The notes beneath the pieces are model-generated. The model ran no database searches. It worked only from the letters and a program-made list of their open reading frames with translations, and had not been told where the DNA came from. Position numbers and translations under genes: made by a program. This document shows positions 31,001 to 37,785 of a stretch of 64,000 nt of DNA, piece by piece (position 1 is the first letter of the stretch; each line of letters opens with the position of its first letter). Origin of the DNA: Neolewinella maritima (GTDB lineage Bacteria > Bacteroidota > Bacteroidia > Chitinophagales > Saprospiraceae); assembly GCF_923081025.1 (NCBI RefSeq), contig NZ_CAKLPZ010000001.1, forward strand, positions 682,001 to 746,000, given 5' to 3'.

Positions 31001-34000
31001 GCCTTGTCTCCACTGGCGTACCAGCCAAAGGCCACGATAGGGTTACTCGCTTCGGGACCGTAGACCGAGAGTACCTCGATCTCTACCTGGCCGGCGGTTG
31101 CCCGCTTGAAGCGCTGGGCACTGATCTCGTCGCCCAGCAGGTCATCGTAGTCCGCTCCGCTTACGGGGTCGATTTTGTTGGTAGCTACGTTCTGGTCCCC
31201 TACGTCGATACCCAGCTCGTAGGTATCGAAGATGTACTGTAGGGAGGGTTCGCTACTTCCTCCGTTGCCATCCTTACCGAGGCCCCGTAGGGCTACGGTG
31301 GCGGCACTGGCGTTGTCACCCTGTACCGTCAGACTGGCCGCGTGCGGACCTTCCCGATTAGGGTCGAACCGCACAATGACCGAGGCAGAGCCATTAGCCG
31401 GAATGCTGGCGGGCAGCAGGGAGGCGTCCACTACGAAGGATCCCGCGTCGGGACCGCTCAGCGTGGCAGTCGGATTGGTCAGGGCTACGTTGCCGGTATT
31501 GGCGACCAGTACGGTAGTGTCCCGCCCGGGCGCACCTCCGGCTACGTCGTCCAGGATCAGCTTGGTCGGACTGAGCGTAATCACGGGGGCGTCCGCCGTG
31601 ATCGTGACCGAAACGGCCAGTTGAGCGGTGTTGTACCCATCCGCACTAGCAAAGACGGTCGTGGTGTAGGTGCCCTCGGCCAGTCCGTCCTGGAAGCCGA
31701 AGACCAGCTGACCCACCTGGGGGTTAGTGGGCAGTACGAGCCACGGGCTGGCGTCGGGGTCGTCACTCAGCGTGATGGCCGGACTTTGGTTATTGCTGCT
31801 ACTCAGCGCTACGGTCCGATCGGCGATCGCTACGCCCTCGCGGGCCGAGACGGTGAGTTGCTCGGGGGCGAAGGCCAGGGTAGGCGTCACTTCGTCCAGC
31901 TCGATGCTGAAGTTGTCGAAGGCGAAGTCGAGCGACTGGTCCGCCGCAGCCCGCCGGTGGGTGGCGTAGATGCCTGCGTAGGTCAGTGCGGCGGTGCCCT
32001 GATTGTTGTCGTGGTCTACGCCGCTGAGAAATGACTGGGGTACGGTCACCGATTCCACGCCGGTATCGATCACCTGCACTTCCGTGCCGCCGTCGATGCT
32101 ATAGAAGCCGCGGGCCAGCCCGTTGACCGGATCGATCTCCATCCGCAGACGGATAGTACCGGCCGTCGCTGGGAAGGCCGGACTGTCCAGCTGCACGATA
32201 TCCACTTTGGTGGGGTCGGCGTCGCTAATGTGCTCCAGTACGATCTGTACCTTCTGCTGGGTATCGGAGGTCTTGACCAGGTCCACCTTGATGAAGTTGT
32301 CCCCATCGATACCGAAGTACAGACTGCCCTGCTGGGAGTTGTTTCCGGCACTCGCCGCGAAGTTGGGCTGCGTGAGGTCCACCGTCAGGTTGAATACATT
32401 GGTCGGTGGCACCACGATCCCTACACCGAGGGCATTGACCTGGGTGTTATTGTCCGAACTGGCGGGGGGCTTTTCGTAGTTGATTCCCTTGGTGCTGGTG
32501 ATGATCAGCTGGCCACCACTTACATTCAGTAGCGACTCCTCCAGACCGGGTACGTCGGGGTTAGAGGGGGTTGCGGGAAACTGATTGACCGCCGGCGGAT
32601 CGACCATTGTAAAGCCGGTACCCGCGATGCCGCCGGCCGGCCCGTCAAAGGTCAGCGAGAACGGCAGGGTCACGCCGATGCGGTCGCAATTCAGCGTAGA
32701 CAGTGGGGAGCAGCCCACTACGGGCTCCTCCACGTCCGTGACGTTGATGGTGACCGTAGCCGTGCTGCTGGCCTCGCCGTCGCTCACTGCTACATCTAGT
32801 ACGTACTCCGCCGTCTGGTCGAAGTCAAGTTCGTTGAATACGGTGATCAGACCGCTCTGGGGGTCGATCGCGAAGTCGCCCGCTGCGTTACCGGACGAGA
32901 TGGTATAGCTGAGCACATCACCGTCCGCGTCACTGGCTACGACGGTACCAAGCTCAGCGCCCACCTCGGCATCTTCGGCTACCGTAAAGGTCTGCGCGGC
33001 GATGGCGGGGGCTGTATTGGCCTTCGGTGTGATACTGAAGTAGTCGAACGTAGCGTCGAAGCTAGATCCATTATTACGGTGCGTCGCATAGACGCCCGCC
33101 AGCGTGATCGGGCTCAGGGTCGGAGCGATACCGCGGCCATCCAGGTAGCGCTGCGGTAGCGGCAGGAAGCTGGTATCACTCTCCATGAGCAGTACCTCCG
33201 CCCCGCCGTCCAGCACGTAAAAGGCTCGGATAGTACCGGCCGCAGGGTCGATGAGCAGGCGCAGGGTCACGTCCTGACCGGCGGTGAAGCCAGTCGACTG
33301 CAGTTTCGTACGAGCGTCGTTACCGGTTTCACCGTCCAGTTCCTGCCGTAGCTCGATCTGATTGTTGTTGTTGACGTTAAGCTTGACGAAGTTGTCCTCA
33401 TCGATACCGAAGTAGAGACCCGCCTGAGCGGAGCCAGTCCCGGTATTGAGACCCAGCAGTTTGGTTTCGATACTGAAGGGCGCGCTGAGGTCCGTCAGTC
33501 CTACGCTGAGCGTATTGATCTGCGTATTGGTACGACTGGTACCGGTACGCGCCAGGTAGTTGATCCCCTTGGTAGCCGCGACGGTCAGGTTACCGTTCGC
33601 TACACTGAGCTTACTGGGCTCGTAGCCGTTGACGTCAGGGTAGGTGGGGTCGCCGTCCTGCGGCAGACGTTCCGCGCTGTGATTATCCGTTAGCGTAAAG
33701 CCGGTTTCCAGGCCATTCGCATCGGCCAGGCCACCCTCCGTGCCGTCGAAGGCCAGGGTGAAGGGGACACTCACCGCAAGCTCCCCACAGGGCAGCAGAC
33801 TGAGGGGCGTACAGGGAGGTGCCGCGGCAGCTTCCACGACGATAGTTACCGTCTCCTCGTCCGTCAGCGTACCGTCCGATACGGAGAACGCTACACCAGG
33901 GAAGCTACCCGCGTCGCCGGCCGTAGGGCTCAGCGTAAGGGTGGCCGTACGATCGCCGTTGTCGGTCAGACTGGCAAAATCGGGCAGACCACTGGCTGTA

Positions 34001-37000
34001 AAAGTCAGTGCATCTGCGGCATCGTCATCCGTGGCCGTCAGCGTATAGATAGTCGTTTCATCTTCGGTCGCCGTCAGGTCACCGATGGCCGCGAGCGCGG
34101 GTGCGGTGTTCCCTACTGCAACGGTGATGTCCTGGGTAGTGGCTGCACTGGCCTGTCCGCCTTCATCCGTGACCGTAAGGCTAGCCGTGAAGGTGGCCGT
34201 ACCCGTGTAGACATGGCTTGGTGTGGCGCCGTCGCCGGTCGTGCCGTCCCCAAAGTCCCATGCGTAGGTAAGCGCGGTGGCCTCCGGATCGTTGGACGCC
34301 GTAGCATCAAAGCTGACACTCAGGGGCGATGTGCCACTCGTAGGGGTAGCGGTGAAGCTGGCCACGGGGGCCTCGTCTACATTCGTCACCTCGACGGTCA
34401 CCGTAGCGGAGTTGCTCTGGGCCCCGTCACTGACCTCCACGGTCAGGGCATAGGAAGGGCGTAGCTCGAAGTCGAGCTCCTGCGTCGCAGTGAGTTCGCC
34501 GCTGTTGGCGTCGAGGGAGAATACCACCTGATCATTACCGGCAGTAATGGAGTAAGTTAGTGCATCTGCGTCCGCATCACTGGCCACCACGGTACCGACC
34601 ACCGCACCGGCGGCCCCGCCCTCGGCTACCGTCAGGGTTTGATCGGCGATGCTGGGTGCCGCGTTGGTTTGCTCCGGCGTTACGCTAAAATAGTCGAATT
34701 CAGCGTCGAAGCTGGTACTGTTGTTCCGGTAGGTTGCATAGACGCCCGCCAGCGTGATGGGGCTAAGTGCTGCATCGATGCTGCGGCCATCCAGGTAGCG
34801 TTGGGGCAACGCCAGAGACGTGGTACCGCCGCTGGAGAGCAGTACCTCCGCTCCGTCGTCCAGCGTATAGAAGGCCTGGATGGTGCCGGCTACGGGGTCG
34901 ACGAGCATGCGCAGGGTCACGTCCTGACCGGCGGTGAATGCGTCCGACTGGATCTTGCCGGTGGAAGATTCGTCGATCGCTCCGTCCAGCTCCTGCCGCA
35001 GTTCTACCTGCGAATTGTTGTTGACGTTGAGCTTGATGAAATTGTCCTCATCGATGCCGAAGTAGAGACCGGCCTGCGCGGAGCCGGCACCGGTATTGAG
35101 TCCCAGTAGCTTGGTTTCTATGCTGAAGGGGGCGCTGAGGTCCGTCAGTCCTACGCTGAGGGTATTGATCTGCGTATTAGTGCGGCCGGTACCGGTACGT
35201 GCCACGTAATTGATGCCCTTGGTGGCGGTGACGGTCAGATTGCCGTCGGCTACACTGAGCTTGCTGGGTTCGTAGCCGTTTACGTCGGGGTAGGTGGGCT
35301 CACCGTCCTGGGGTAGACGCTCCTGACTGTGGTTGTCTGCAAGCGTGAAGCCGGTCTCCAGTCCGTTGGCATCGGCCAGGCCGCCTTCCGTACCGTCGAA
35401 GGACAGGGCGAAGGGGAGAGACACCGCCAGCTCTTCACAGGGCAGCAGACTGAGGGGCGAGCAGGGGGGGACCTGGTTTACGTCGGTCACTTCTACCGTG
35501 ATGGTAGCGGAGCTGGCGGTCGTTCCGTCACTCACCTCTACGGTGAGTGCGTAGGTGGGGGTCTGGTCGAAGTCCAGTACCTCAGTGGTAGTTAGCTCAC
35601 CGGTACCCGCATCAATAGCAAAGGCCGCCGGGTCGTTGCCGGCGGTGATGGAGTAGGTGAGGGGATCGGTATCCGGATCGCTGGCCTGTACGGTGCCGAC
35701 CGTAGTACCTGTGGCCTCGCCTTCCGGGATGGAGAAGGTCTGGGCGGCTACCGTGGGCGGACCGTTGGGTGCCGTGGTAGGCGTGATGGTCGCGAAATTG
35801 ACCTTGGTGTTAAAGGCACCGGGGTCATCGGCGTTGATGGTGAGTACGCCGTCCAGTACTTCTACGGTGACCGTGGCGGAGGTGAAGCGCCCGGGATCGC
35901 CGGCGGGAAGGTCCGGGTTCACATCAAAGAGCGGAATGGCTGTGATGCCTTCCACCTGGATAAAGTGATTGGGGGTTAATGAGGGGTCGTTGTCCTTTTC
36001 GGAGTCGCCTACGCCGATACTGACATCGTAAAAGCCATTCGGTACCGCCACTTCCCACTGGGCTTCGGTGGCCCGGTTGCCGGTCCAGCTGGATACGTCG
36101 TTGCCCTGCATGTGTACGAGAGTCTGCTGGAGCAGGCTCAGACTGGGGTAGCTGCCGCGGTTGCGACCGCTGCCGTTGCTGGGGGTGGTGAGATCGAGGG
36201 GTGTGCCGTCGGAAAGGCTAGTCCATCCGTAGGTGATGCCACCGTCCTGGAGGCCGTAGGGCAGACCATAATCTTTGAGGTAGCCATCGGGTGGGGTGGT
36301 GCCTTGGTCCTGGAAGTTGATTTTGTACGGAAAGGCGACGGGCGGTGGCGGTGGGGCGACATCTTCGGTTACTACCTCACTGTAGTCGGTGCTTAGGCGG
36401 ATGGGGCCTACGCTGCCGTCGTGGTTGCCGCCGTTGGCGCTGCTGATGAAGAGTCGACCTATGGTAGGGGTGCCCTGTACGCTGTGGGTGCCGGCGGCCA
36501 TCCAGGTCGTTTGTTCGTCATCCAGGGCGGGGTCGATGGTCCAGCTGTAGGTGATGGTGCCAGTACCGTCGTATACCCCGCGGACGACGAACTGTACCGT
36601 CTTACCAGCGTCTACTCCGGCTACGCCGGCATTAGATGCTGCTCCGGCCAGACCGATACGCGCGATTAGGTTACTGCCGTCCTTGGCGAGTTGCTGGCGG
36701 ACCCACTGGTCGCCCGCCGCATCGTCATCGATGCGGATAGCCACACGAATTCTGCCGCCATCGTTACCCCCCAGGGCATTCACATTGAAGTATGTGCCGA
36801 AATAAAAAGGCACCCCGGCCGTGAGCGTAGCGGGTGAATTGGTGAGGGGTAGGAAGTCGTGGGCGTGATTACCGAGGGAGAAGTCCAGAGAGTGCGTGCT
36901 ATTCGGGGAAAGCCCCTCGGCTACGACCGGGATCACCGCGTCGCCATCCTTCTCCTTAAGCCAGGTACTGGCTGCGATCTCGTGGAGATTGCCGGTGCCA

Positions 37001-37107
37001 TAACCGGCAAAATTCTCTATGTAGCTAAATTGCTGTCCGTAAATGCTTGCTACGGGCAATAGGAAGGCCAGGAACAGCCTGGCAGCTGCTTTGTAGAGTA
37101 GATCCAT
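19033..37107 (-). CDS. Giant T9SS-sorted protein D (6024 residues), malectin/propeller/LamG/CBM mosaic
   Basis: Largest gene here. Order: signal peptide (1-25); jelly-roll (26-255); malectin (261-446); cadherin (443-546); LamG-like (547-816); cadherin (816-916); PKD (911-1000); Ig (1000-1093); LamG-like copy 2 (1100-1366); cadherin; LamG-like 3 (1465-1740); BACON-like (1742-1838); choice-of-anchor-D + EPxLQ domain (1840-2140); malectin (2148-2316); Big_5; propeller (2440-2913); choice-of-anchor-D + EPxLQ domain (2920-3223); BACON-like; malectin (3325-3496); OmpL47-like (3500-3591); RIEN/PGT module (3595-3940); putative Ig; SprB-like Ig (4037-4110); three units of MopE repeat + malectin separated by thrombospondin-3 repeats (4114-5009); CBM, PKD, CBM, PKD, CBM (5017-5668); thrombospondin-3; CBM (5757-5921); T9SS type A domain (5943-6024, LSLFPNPARENLTV). 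Acidic DxDxDG motifs in the MopE/TSP3 parts predict Ca2+-stabilised stalks. Function inferred: surface adhesin or glycan-binding fibre, perhaps with a dehydrogenase head. Confidence 0.93.
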   Translation of the reverse strand: MDLLYKAAARLFLAFLLPVASIYGQQFSYIENFAGYGTGNLHEIAASTWLKEKDGDAVIPVVAEGLSPNSTHSLDFSLGNHAHDFLPLTNSPATLTAGVPFYFGTYFNVNALGGNDGGRIRVAIRIDDDAAGDQWVRQQLAKDGSNLIARIGLAGAASNAGVAGVDAGKTVQFVVRGVYDGTGTITYSWTIDPALDDEQTTWMAAGTHSVQGTPTIGRLFISSANGGNHDGSVGPIRLSTDYSEVVTEDVAPPPPPVAFPYKINFQDQGTTPPDGYLKDYGLPYGLQDGGITYGWTSLSDGTPLDLTTPSNGSGRNRGSYPSLSLLQQTLVHMQGNDVSSWTGNRATEAQWEVAVPNGFYDVSIGVGDSEKDNDPSLTPNHFIQVEGITAIPLFDVNPDLPAGDPGRFTSATVTVEVLDGVLTINADDPGAFNTKVNFATITPTTAPNGPPTVAAQTFSIPEGEATGTTVGTVQASDPDTDPLTYSITAGNDPAAFAIDAGTGELTTTEVLDFDQTPTYALTVEVSDGTTASSATITVEVTDVNQVPPCSPLSLLPCEELAVSLPFALSFDGTEGGLADANGLETGFTLADNHSQERLPQDGEPTYPDVNGYEPSKLSVADGNLTVTATKGINYVARTGTGRTNTQINTLSVGLTDLSAPFSIETKLLGLNTGAGSAQAGLYFGIDEDNFIKLNVNNNSQVELRQELDGAIDESSTGKIQSDAFTAGQDVTLRMLVDPVAGTIQAFYTLDDGAEVLLSSGGTTSLALPQRYLDGRSIDAALSPITLAGVYATYRNNSTSFDAEFDYFSVTPEQTNAAPSIADQTLTVAEGGAAGAVVGTVVASDADADALTYSITAGNDQVVFSLDANSGELTATQELDFELRPSYALTVEVSDGAQSNSATVTVEVTNVDEAPVASFTATPTSGTSPLSVSFDATASNDPEATALTYAWDFGDGTTGDGATPSHVYTGTATFTASLTVTDEGGQASAATTQDITVAVGNTAPALAAIGDLTATEDETTIYTLTATDDDAADALTFTASGLPDFASLTDNGDRTATLTLSPTAGDAGSFPGVAFSVSDGTLTDEETVTIVVEAAAAPPCTPLSLLPCGELAVSVPFTLAFDGTEGGLADANGLETGFTLTDNHSAERLPQDGDPTYPDVNGYEPSKLSVANGNLTVAATKGINYLARTGTSRTNTQINTLSVGLTDLSAPFSIETKLLGLNTGTGSAQAGLYFGIDEDNFVKLNVNNNNQIELRQELDGETGNDARTKLQSTGFTAGQDVTLRLLIDPAAGTIRAFYVLDGGAEVLLMESDTSFLPLPQRYLDGRGIAPTLSPITLAGVYATHRNNGSSFDATFDYFSITPKANTAPAIAAQTFTVAEDAEVGAELGTVVASDADGDVLSYTISSGNAAGDFAIDPQSGLITVFNELDFDQTAEYVLDVAVSDGEASSTATVTINVTDVEEPVVGCSPLSTLNCDRIGVTLPFSLTFDGPAGGIAGTGFTMVDPPAVNQFPATPSNPDVPGLEESLLNVSGGQLIITSTKGINYEKPPASSDNNTQVNALGVGIVVPPTNVFNLTVDLTQPNFAASAGNNSQQGSLYFGIDGDNFIKVDLVKTSDTQQKVQIVLEHISDADPTKVDIVQLDSPAFPATAGTIRLRMEIDPVNGLARGFYSIDGGTEVQVIDTGVESVTVPQSFLSGVDHDNNQGTAALTYAGIYATHRRAAADQSLDFAFDNFSIELDEVTPTLAFAPEQLTVSAREGVAIADRTVALSSSNNQSPAITLSDDPDASPWLVLPTNPQVGQLVFGFQDGLAEGTYTTTVFASADGYNTAQLAVSVTITADAPVITLSPTKLILDDVAGGAPGRDTTVLVANTGNVALTNPTATLSGPDAGSFVVDASLLPASIPANGSASVIVRFDPNREGPHAASLTVQGDNASAATVALRGLGKDGNGGSSEPSLQYIFDTYELGIDVGDQNVATNKIDPVSGADYDDLLGDEISAQRFKRATAGQVEIEVLSVYGPEASNPIVAFGWYASGDKASAMDVFTVRNNVSGNGQTLNPRVTGTLNFDPGTATFGFFSRWPFFNERVLYSEDELNDFSGAIPHHVRVYALPGETNAYVLATEEHVSGFDYQDVVVIVRNVVIAPDEPVVAALRVNFSDEATTPPTGYLRDFGQPYADRGTQSYGWVTPGTATPLSLVGNGRNRAPNPDVDILTETIMHMQYGDTEGTRGPTDEGAWEIAVANGTYRVSVRAGDPDPDNTTGTRHVVNAEGVNVIDETIPPGGSTVYSGTAVVTVSDGRLTLDATGGFNTKIATVTITPTDADPQAFFSDVNPANGATNVAVNAFQIAVSVNTPTDYELDKTTLTDNVKLFELTAQGPVEVPANFNDTGGGDAVILTPTVPLKNSTSYRFQLADVIANRIGDLSDRITFQTFVSTFTTASEDDTNPPADLTGVSFTQVKGAALGEGVADLFTSLVVGPDGKLYASTIGETIKRWTIADDGTLTDLEELNINLTGANHPVTGTPAGDDRLVIGLTFAPEATADNLIAYVTHSALTLTNGPEWDGVLARLSGPNLQTVQNVLIHLPRSKKDHLTNSVVVGTDNDLYIVQGSNSAGGDPDAVWGLRPERLLAAAVLRLEVDKLPAQLPLSVYTTDNISVINSAPATGLTMSDGSYNPYSADSPLTLYATGIRNAYDMVFHSNGWTYIPTNGTAGNNSSSPVTPASADYVNQDPTGKGVRRPNGTFFVDPSIPKVQGGETQKDWLFKSKGGSYHGHPNPYRGEFVLNHGGRPYSGLPGQAESSYTDVRKYPSTLGQDANYLEVAYDFGKNKSPNGAIEYRSNAFDGKLQGMLMVVRFSGQDDIIVMQPGNNSGDVVQAYQDVPGLQNLDDPLDVVEDPRTGNLYMAQYDRAGGTKQQLMLMRADEPANPVASITADPKELLFEVTVNTQGDQTQTKTVTITNEGSSTLDISAVTLTGPFAGQYSFTGPTATSIAPAAAQDYTVTFAPDLNDQNLGYQEAALTFTSNGNDGAPFTVGLHGLKKRGYFGGSEPPLQDVVNTLGIGIDVGWTTLTSSTAATPKGEEVNVPLFEAAGPGNVGIRPVARYSPAEELPFGWYTNIGGQVSLNQVGVQSAGDDQAQTLYPTLASGTTSFDPQGAFFGIYVSSNTFGRTNYTEDDLNSGVAHRTRIYPVRTRQGVLVPNSYLVTYEDATNGDYQDYVYVLTNVKPYEAGAQVLSFSPDELSFSVESGQTSTVKTSVLSTSSALGADRVTLTADDPWVVLPSTVSFDTPLDFAVDATGLANGTHETNVTATAPGFAPASLVVQVTVADEVVFATRINFQDNSFSPPTDYLADVGLAYGSRGNEQSYGWINPTTRAPQDNTAQARGAARGITAGSSDEDKLLRSLNMFDKINSTVPAHWEIAVPNGTYQIELAAGDPDFYDSRHTIRAEGVTIIDGFVPTASDYYRSGSATVEVLDGKLTLDDVGTAANGNSKILFVNIAPLNTADPEPSVTIDVAGTQDGDGNYRGTVTVSLTATDVAQSGGIQTLEYSLDGAEYFDYTEPLQLSLPPFFTTFDYTVRARATDGNGTEGTETASFTLVQSSGAIARIENLTKVPGTQRSFPADDYFTFHRNNNPLNSAGQTIKVHDRNGVRIHNDGTAPLVINGLTTSDVTDFTVSGLEIPAEGLTVAPGASVDATLTFVTSGGAGKRLVTESLVLTSNADNAATATLRGAYMTKSEGGNEITAQQIFEAYGFGTEMGRLANGQIQVRPSSDYPDPADVSSGAEGDMILSDLFVQADASQPVRMLQLSALHGPGGAPTELRNTSNQVVNNMKYNHGGLYHQTLLPKLTNTSTEIAGASASRIEVPFEIMIAGYRSSGSTNGSGDKLLGLRVYRAIDGDGNVIPNEYILNQDYIGGGCGAGSANCDWNDNTSYIINARPVAVPSATAIEDLAVQYEETEAYRMDASFDQGYPGNRLRYSATLADGSALPSWIAVDDVTATLTINAPVSAVGNQYAIRVTGTDYNLLTASSTFQLTVEGDINCTVEANADGGTKHLDCSTGSVTLSGQTSTGTYSWTGPNGYTSAEQNPTVTVAGVYTLAAATAECPLTSEVTVTAAEATQTYYADADGDTYGDPATATQLCAPQAGFVTNATDCDDTDAARNPGAAEICDGVDNNCDGQVDEGLNCSNDPVAIRINAGGPQVNYQGETFSADQQFAGGKVYTNGGASVPDMYKSERSAAAPFTFGYNVPVPNGEYTIRLHFAEIFFGASANAPGAAGQRVFDVSLEGQLVLDNFDIFAEVGSQTPTVREYQVTITDNVVNVFLDASAAAGGTNQPKISGLEIISRELINDADGDGVADDEDNCPTIFNPEQNLTTFYADTDGDQLGDPDDSIEACEAPAGYVANSGDNCPTQANADQTDTNGDGEGDACDTDDDGDGVPDTEDCAPLDDQIGAAQTYYADTDGDTYGDPATATELCAPQAGFVTNADDCDDTNAAVNPAAEEICDGIDNNCDGQVDEGLDCGSDPLAIRINAGGPAMTYEGDFFAADASFAGGKVFANGSATVPGLYQTERSASAPVTFGYNVPVEDGTYRIRLHFAEIYFGATNGGPGGAGKRIFDVSLEGQLVLDNYDINADVGSETPTVKEFAVTVTDGAVNLFFDATAAVGGVNQPKVSALEILYDGPVVVDTDKDGVPDNEDNCPTVANPDQLLPTFYADQDGDGLGDTNTTIQACEAPDGYVATPGDNCPTVANPGQTDTDEDGEGDACDTDDDGDGIPDVNDCAPLDDQIGAAQTYYADTDGDTYGDINAPTQLCAPVAGFVTNAADCNDTNASVYPGAPEVCDGLDNNCNGQTDEGLNCGSNPTAIRINAGGPTMSYQGNTFAADASFAGGKVYTNGNATKVPLLYRSERSAASPVSFGYNVPVGDGRYTVRLHFAEIYFGATGGGAGGSGKRVFDVSLEGQLVLDNFDINAAVGPETATVREYNVSVTDGQINLFFDASPAVGGVDQPKLSALEIIYQGPVSTPQTAFWLEAECATVGSGWTTVTNAGASNGSYVVFPQGNSGSAAPADVPANRVRFTVSNAEAGAYNLFARIGAPSGNDDSFWVRINGGSWYKWFSGITRTSGTGLAWNKYPGSQPTLTAGSNTIDFAYREDGTLLDKLYLAKGGNLPSGAGSAAGNCTASPANQPPVAKASASPTSGTSPLSVQLNSAGSSDPDGTIASYAWTWNGGSATGPSPTATFTTGTYQVTLTVTDNQGAKATDAVTINVSAPPTTGTSTFWLEAECAAVGSTWTVGSAPGASGGKYAVVLSGNAYDAPPADVPANRIRFSLSNAEAGNYALFARVNAPSGNDDSFWVRVNGGSWYKWNGEFKLNTGFAWNAYSGPQISLTAGANTVDFAFREDGTQLDKLYLSKSATAPTGTGSAATNCTASPANQPPVAKASATPTSGTSPLSVQLSSAGSSDPDGTITSYAWTWNGGSATGPSPKATFTTGTYQVTLTVTDNQGAKATDLVSITATAPPTTGTTSFWLEAECAAVGSTWTTGNSAAASNGKFVVVSSGNSTAAPPADVPANRIRFTVQGAKAGSYHLFARIDAPSSGDDSYWVRVNGGSWYKWWTGISQNAGFQWNKYPDGLLALSAGSNTIDFAYREDGTKLDKLHLNLTGTQPGGLGQQATNCGSPAPDSDGDGVADSQDNCPTVPNPDQTLPRWYADFDGDGYGDPNDFEDACTQPANFVANQLDNCPGTNTDNLNDSDGDGIGDACDTPAPATQSYWLEAECATVGSGWGITSNRFASRELQVVFVGAKRTAAPPVNEPAQEVRFTVSLAQAGTYHLFLRMNAPDLGRNSFWVRIDQGAWIKMWKEVGGADLLTNGLEWRKVNDDAADRSFQLPAGTHTITVANREPGTVLDKVYLSPTATAPNGAGETATNCGSTTSREMGGLGFVQQAPPAATPELSLFPNPARENLTVDLVSDYTGRVEFIVTDATGRRVKQLSADKSSESHRMQIELGTLTSGVYQLQVIEGDQQSMKQFVKLR
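20580..21590 (-). repeat. Tandem PKD-CBM duplication inside gene D
   Basis: The PKD-coding segments at 20580-20840 and 21315-21590 are near-identical at DNA level (long shared runs such as accttgtagg-type stretches around the WNGGSATGPSP motif, both opening with ANQPPVAKASA), and the intervening CBMs are close homologues. The period is about 750 bp, indicating recent unequal crossing-over or gene conversion. Confidence 0.75.
22085..24780 (-). repeat. Three tandem MopE-malectin(-TSP3) units inside gene D
   Basis: Units at about 24770-23770, 23770-22760 and 22760-22085 each encode YYADxDGDTYGDP, CDDTxAAxNPxAxEICDGxDNNCDGQVDEGL, a malectin domain opening AIRINAGGP and, in the first two, a thrombospondin-3 stretch (DEDNCPTxxNP). 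The period is about 1.0 kb. A single related unit occurs in gene E (41580-42265). Confidence 0.8.
33010..35470 (-). repeat. Duplicated LamG-like + cadherin block inside gene D
   Basis: The segments 34660-35470 and 33010-33810 encode almost the same LamG-like domain (CxPLSLLPCxELAVSxPF, ATKGINYxARTGTxRTNTQ, LPQRYLDGR), with few replacements. The flanking cadherins are also similar. A third, more diverged relative lies at 31890-32715 and a fourth in gene E (49010-49835). Confidence 0.75.
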
Positions 37108-37123
37108 AATGTGAGTATGACTT

Positions 37124-37131
37124 GTGTTGTT
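37124..37131 (-). promoter_or_regulatory. Shared leader box AACAACAC, gene D
   Basis: Minus-strand AACAACAC lies 16 bp before the ATG at 37107, further from the start than in genes A and E. The bases upstream of the octamer (AGTCCGC) do not match the longer CACTT block. Confidence 0.4.
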
Positions 37132-37726
37132 GCGGACTATCGTCCTAGTGCATATAGTGTCTTAGAATCGTGTGTTAAGTAGTATTGATAAATCGTAAGG
37201 AATACGCTGAAAACGACGTGGTGTAATGCTAGAGAGAACTTTATCTATAATAGGTAGAGACACACTTCTCCCAGATACTGCTGGGCAGTATGTCTGGCGG
37301 TGCGGACCTATACGGGCATATCTATGGCAGTCGTTCGACCGGAACGGGTACGTGCTGCAAGTACATGGAGTTGCCTTGTGTATATAGTGGCTGCATGGGT
37401 AAGCGACCGACGCAGCGCAACCTATAGTTTATGTTCAATAGTGTAAGTAGCGGTTTCCAATAGGGCTCCCGCTAAAATCGTAGCCTAAATTAACTGTATT
37501 GGTTTAAACAACCAAATAGTGTCCCACATTTCGCCGCCTGGCGGCGAAAGATGCAGCCGACAGCTAAGAAGGCTTTTTGTTTAGTCACCACTATGTGTCA
37601 CTTGATGTATATATACAGTCCATTTATCGGACTAAAGCGTGTAAGTGTCATTTAGACGTCTTTCAAAAATAAACCTGGAGGTTTATTGTGTTGGCACTCC
37701 AAATTTTCTAAAAAAGGGGTACAAAA
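37132..37726. other. Long intergenic region between genes E and D
   Basis: No coding sequence seen. It holds a perfect inverted repeat at 37529-37549 (TTTCGCCGCC-T-GGCGGCGAAA) and AT-rich flanks that probably contain the gene D promoter. No confident -33/-7 pair was assigned. Confidence 0.5.
37529..37549. repeat. Perfect 10+1+10 bp palindrome
   Basis: TTTCGCCGCC, one T, GGCGGCGAAA. It stands about 420 bp upstream of the gene D start and about 240 bp downstream of gene E. Without a T-tract on either side it is not a typical terminator; it could be an operator or cruciform element. Confidence 0.6.
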
Positions 37727-37764
37727 CGAAAAACGGGGCCACGCAGGTGTTGCGTGGCCCCGTT
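37727..37764 (-). terminator. Rho-independent terminator of gene E
   Basis: Minus strand: perfect 14-bp stem AACGGGGCCACGCA / TGCGTGGCCCCGTT, loop ACACC, then TTTCGTTTTG. It lies 21 bp after the stop codon. The stem differs from that of gene D by compensatory changes. Confidence 0.9.
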
Positions 37765-37785
37765 GGATGGGTGGTATACGGTGGG

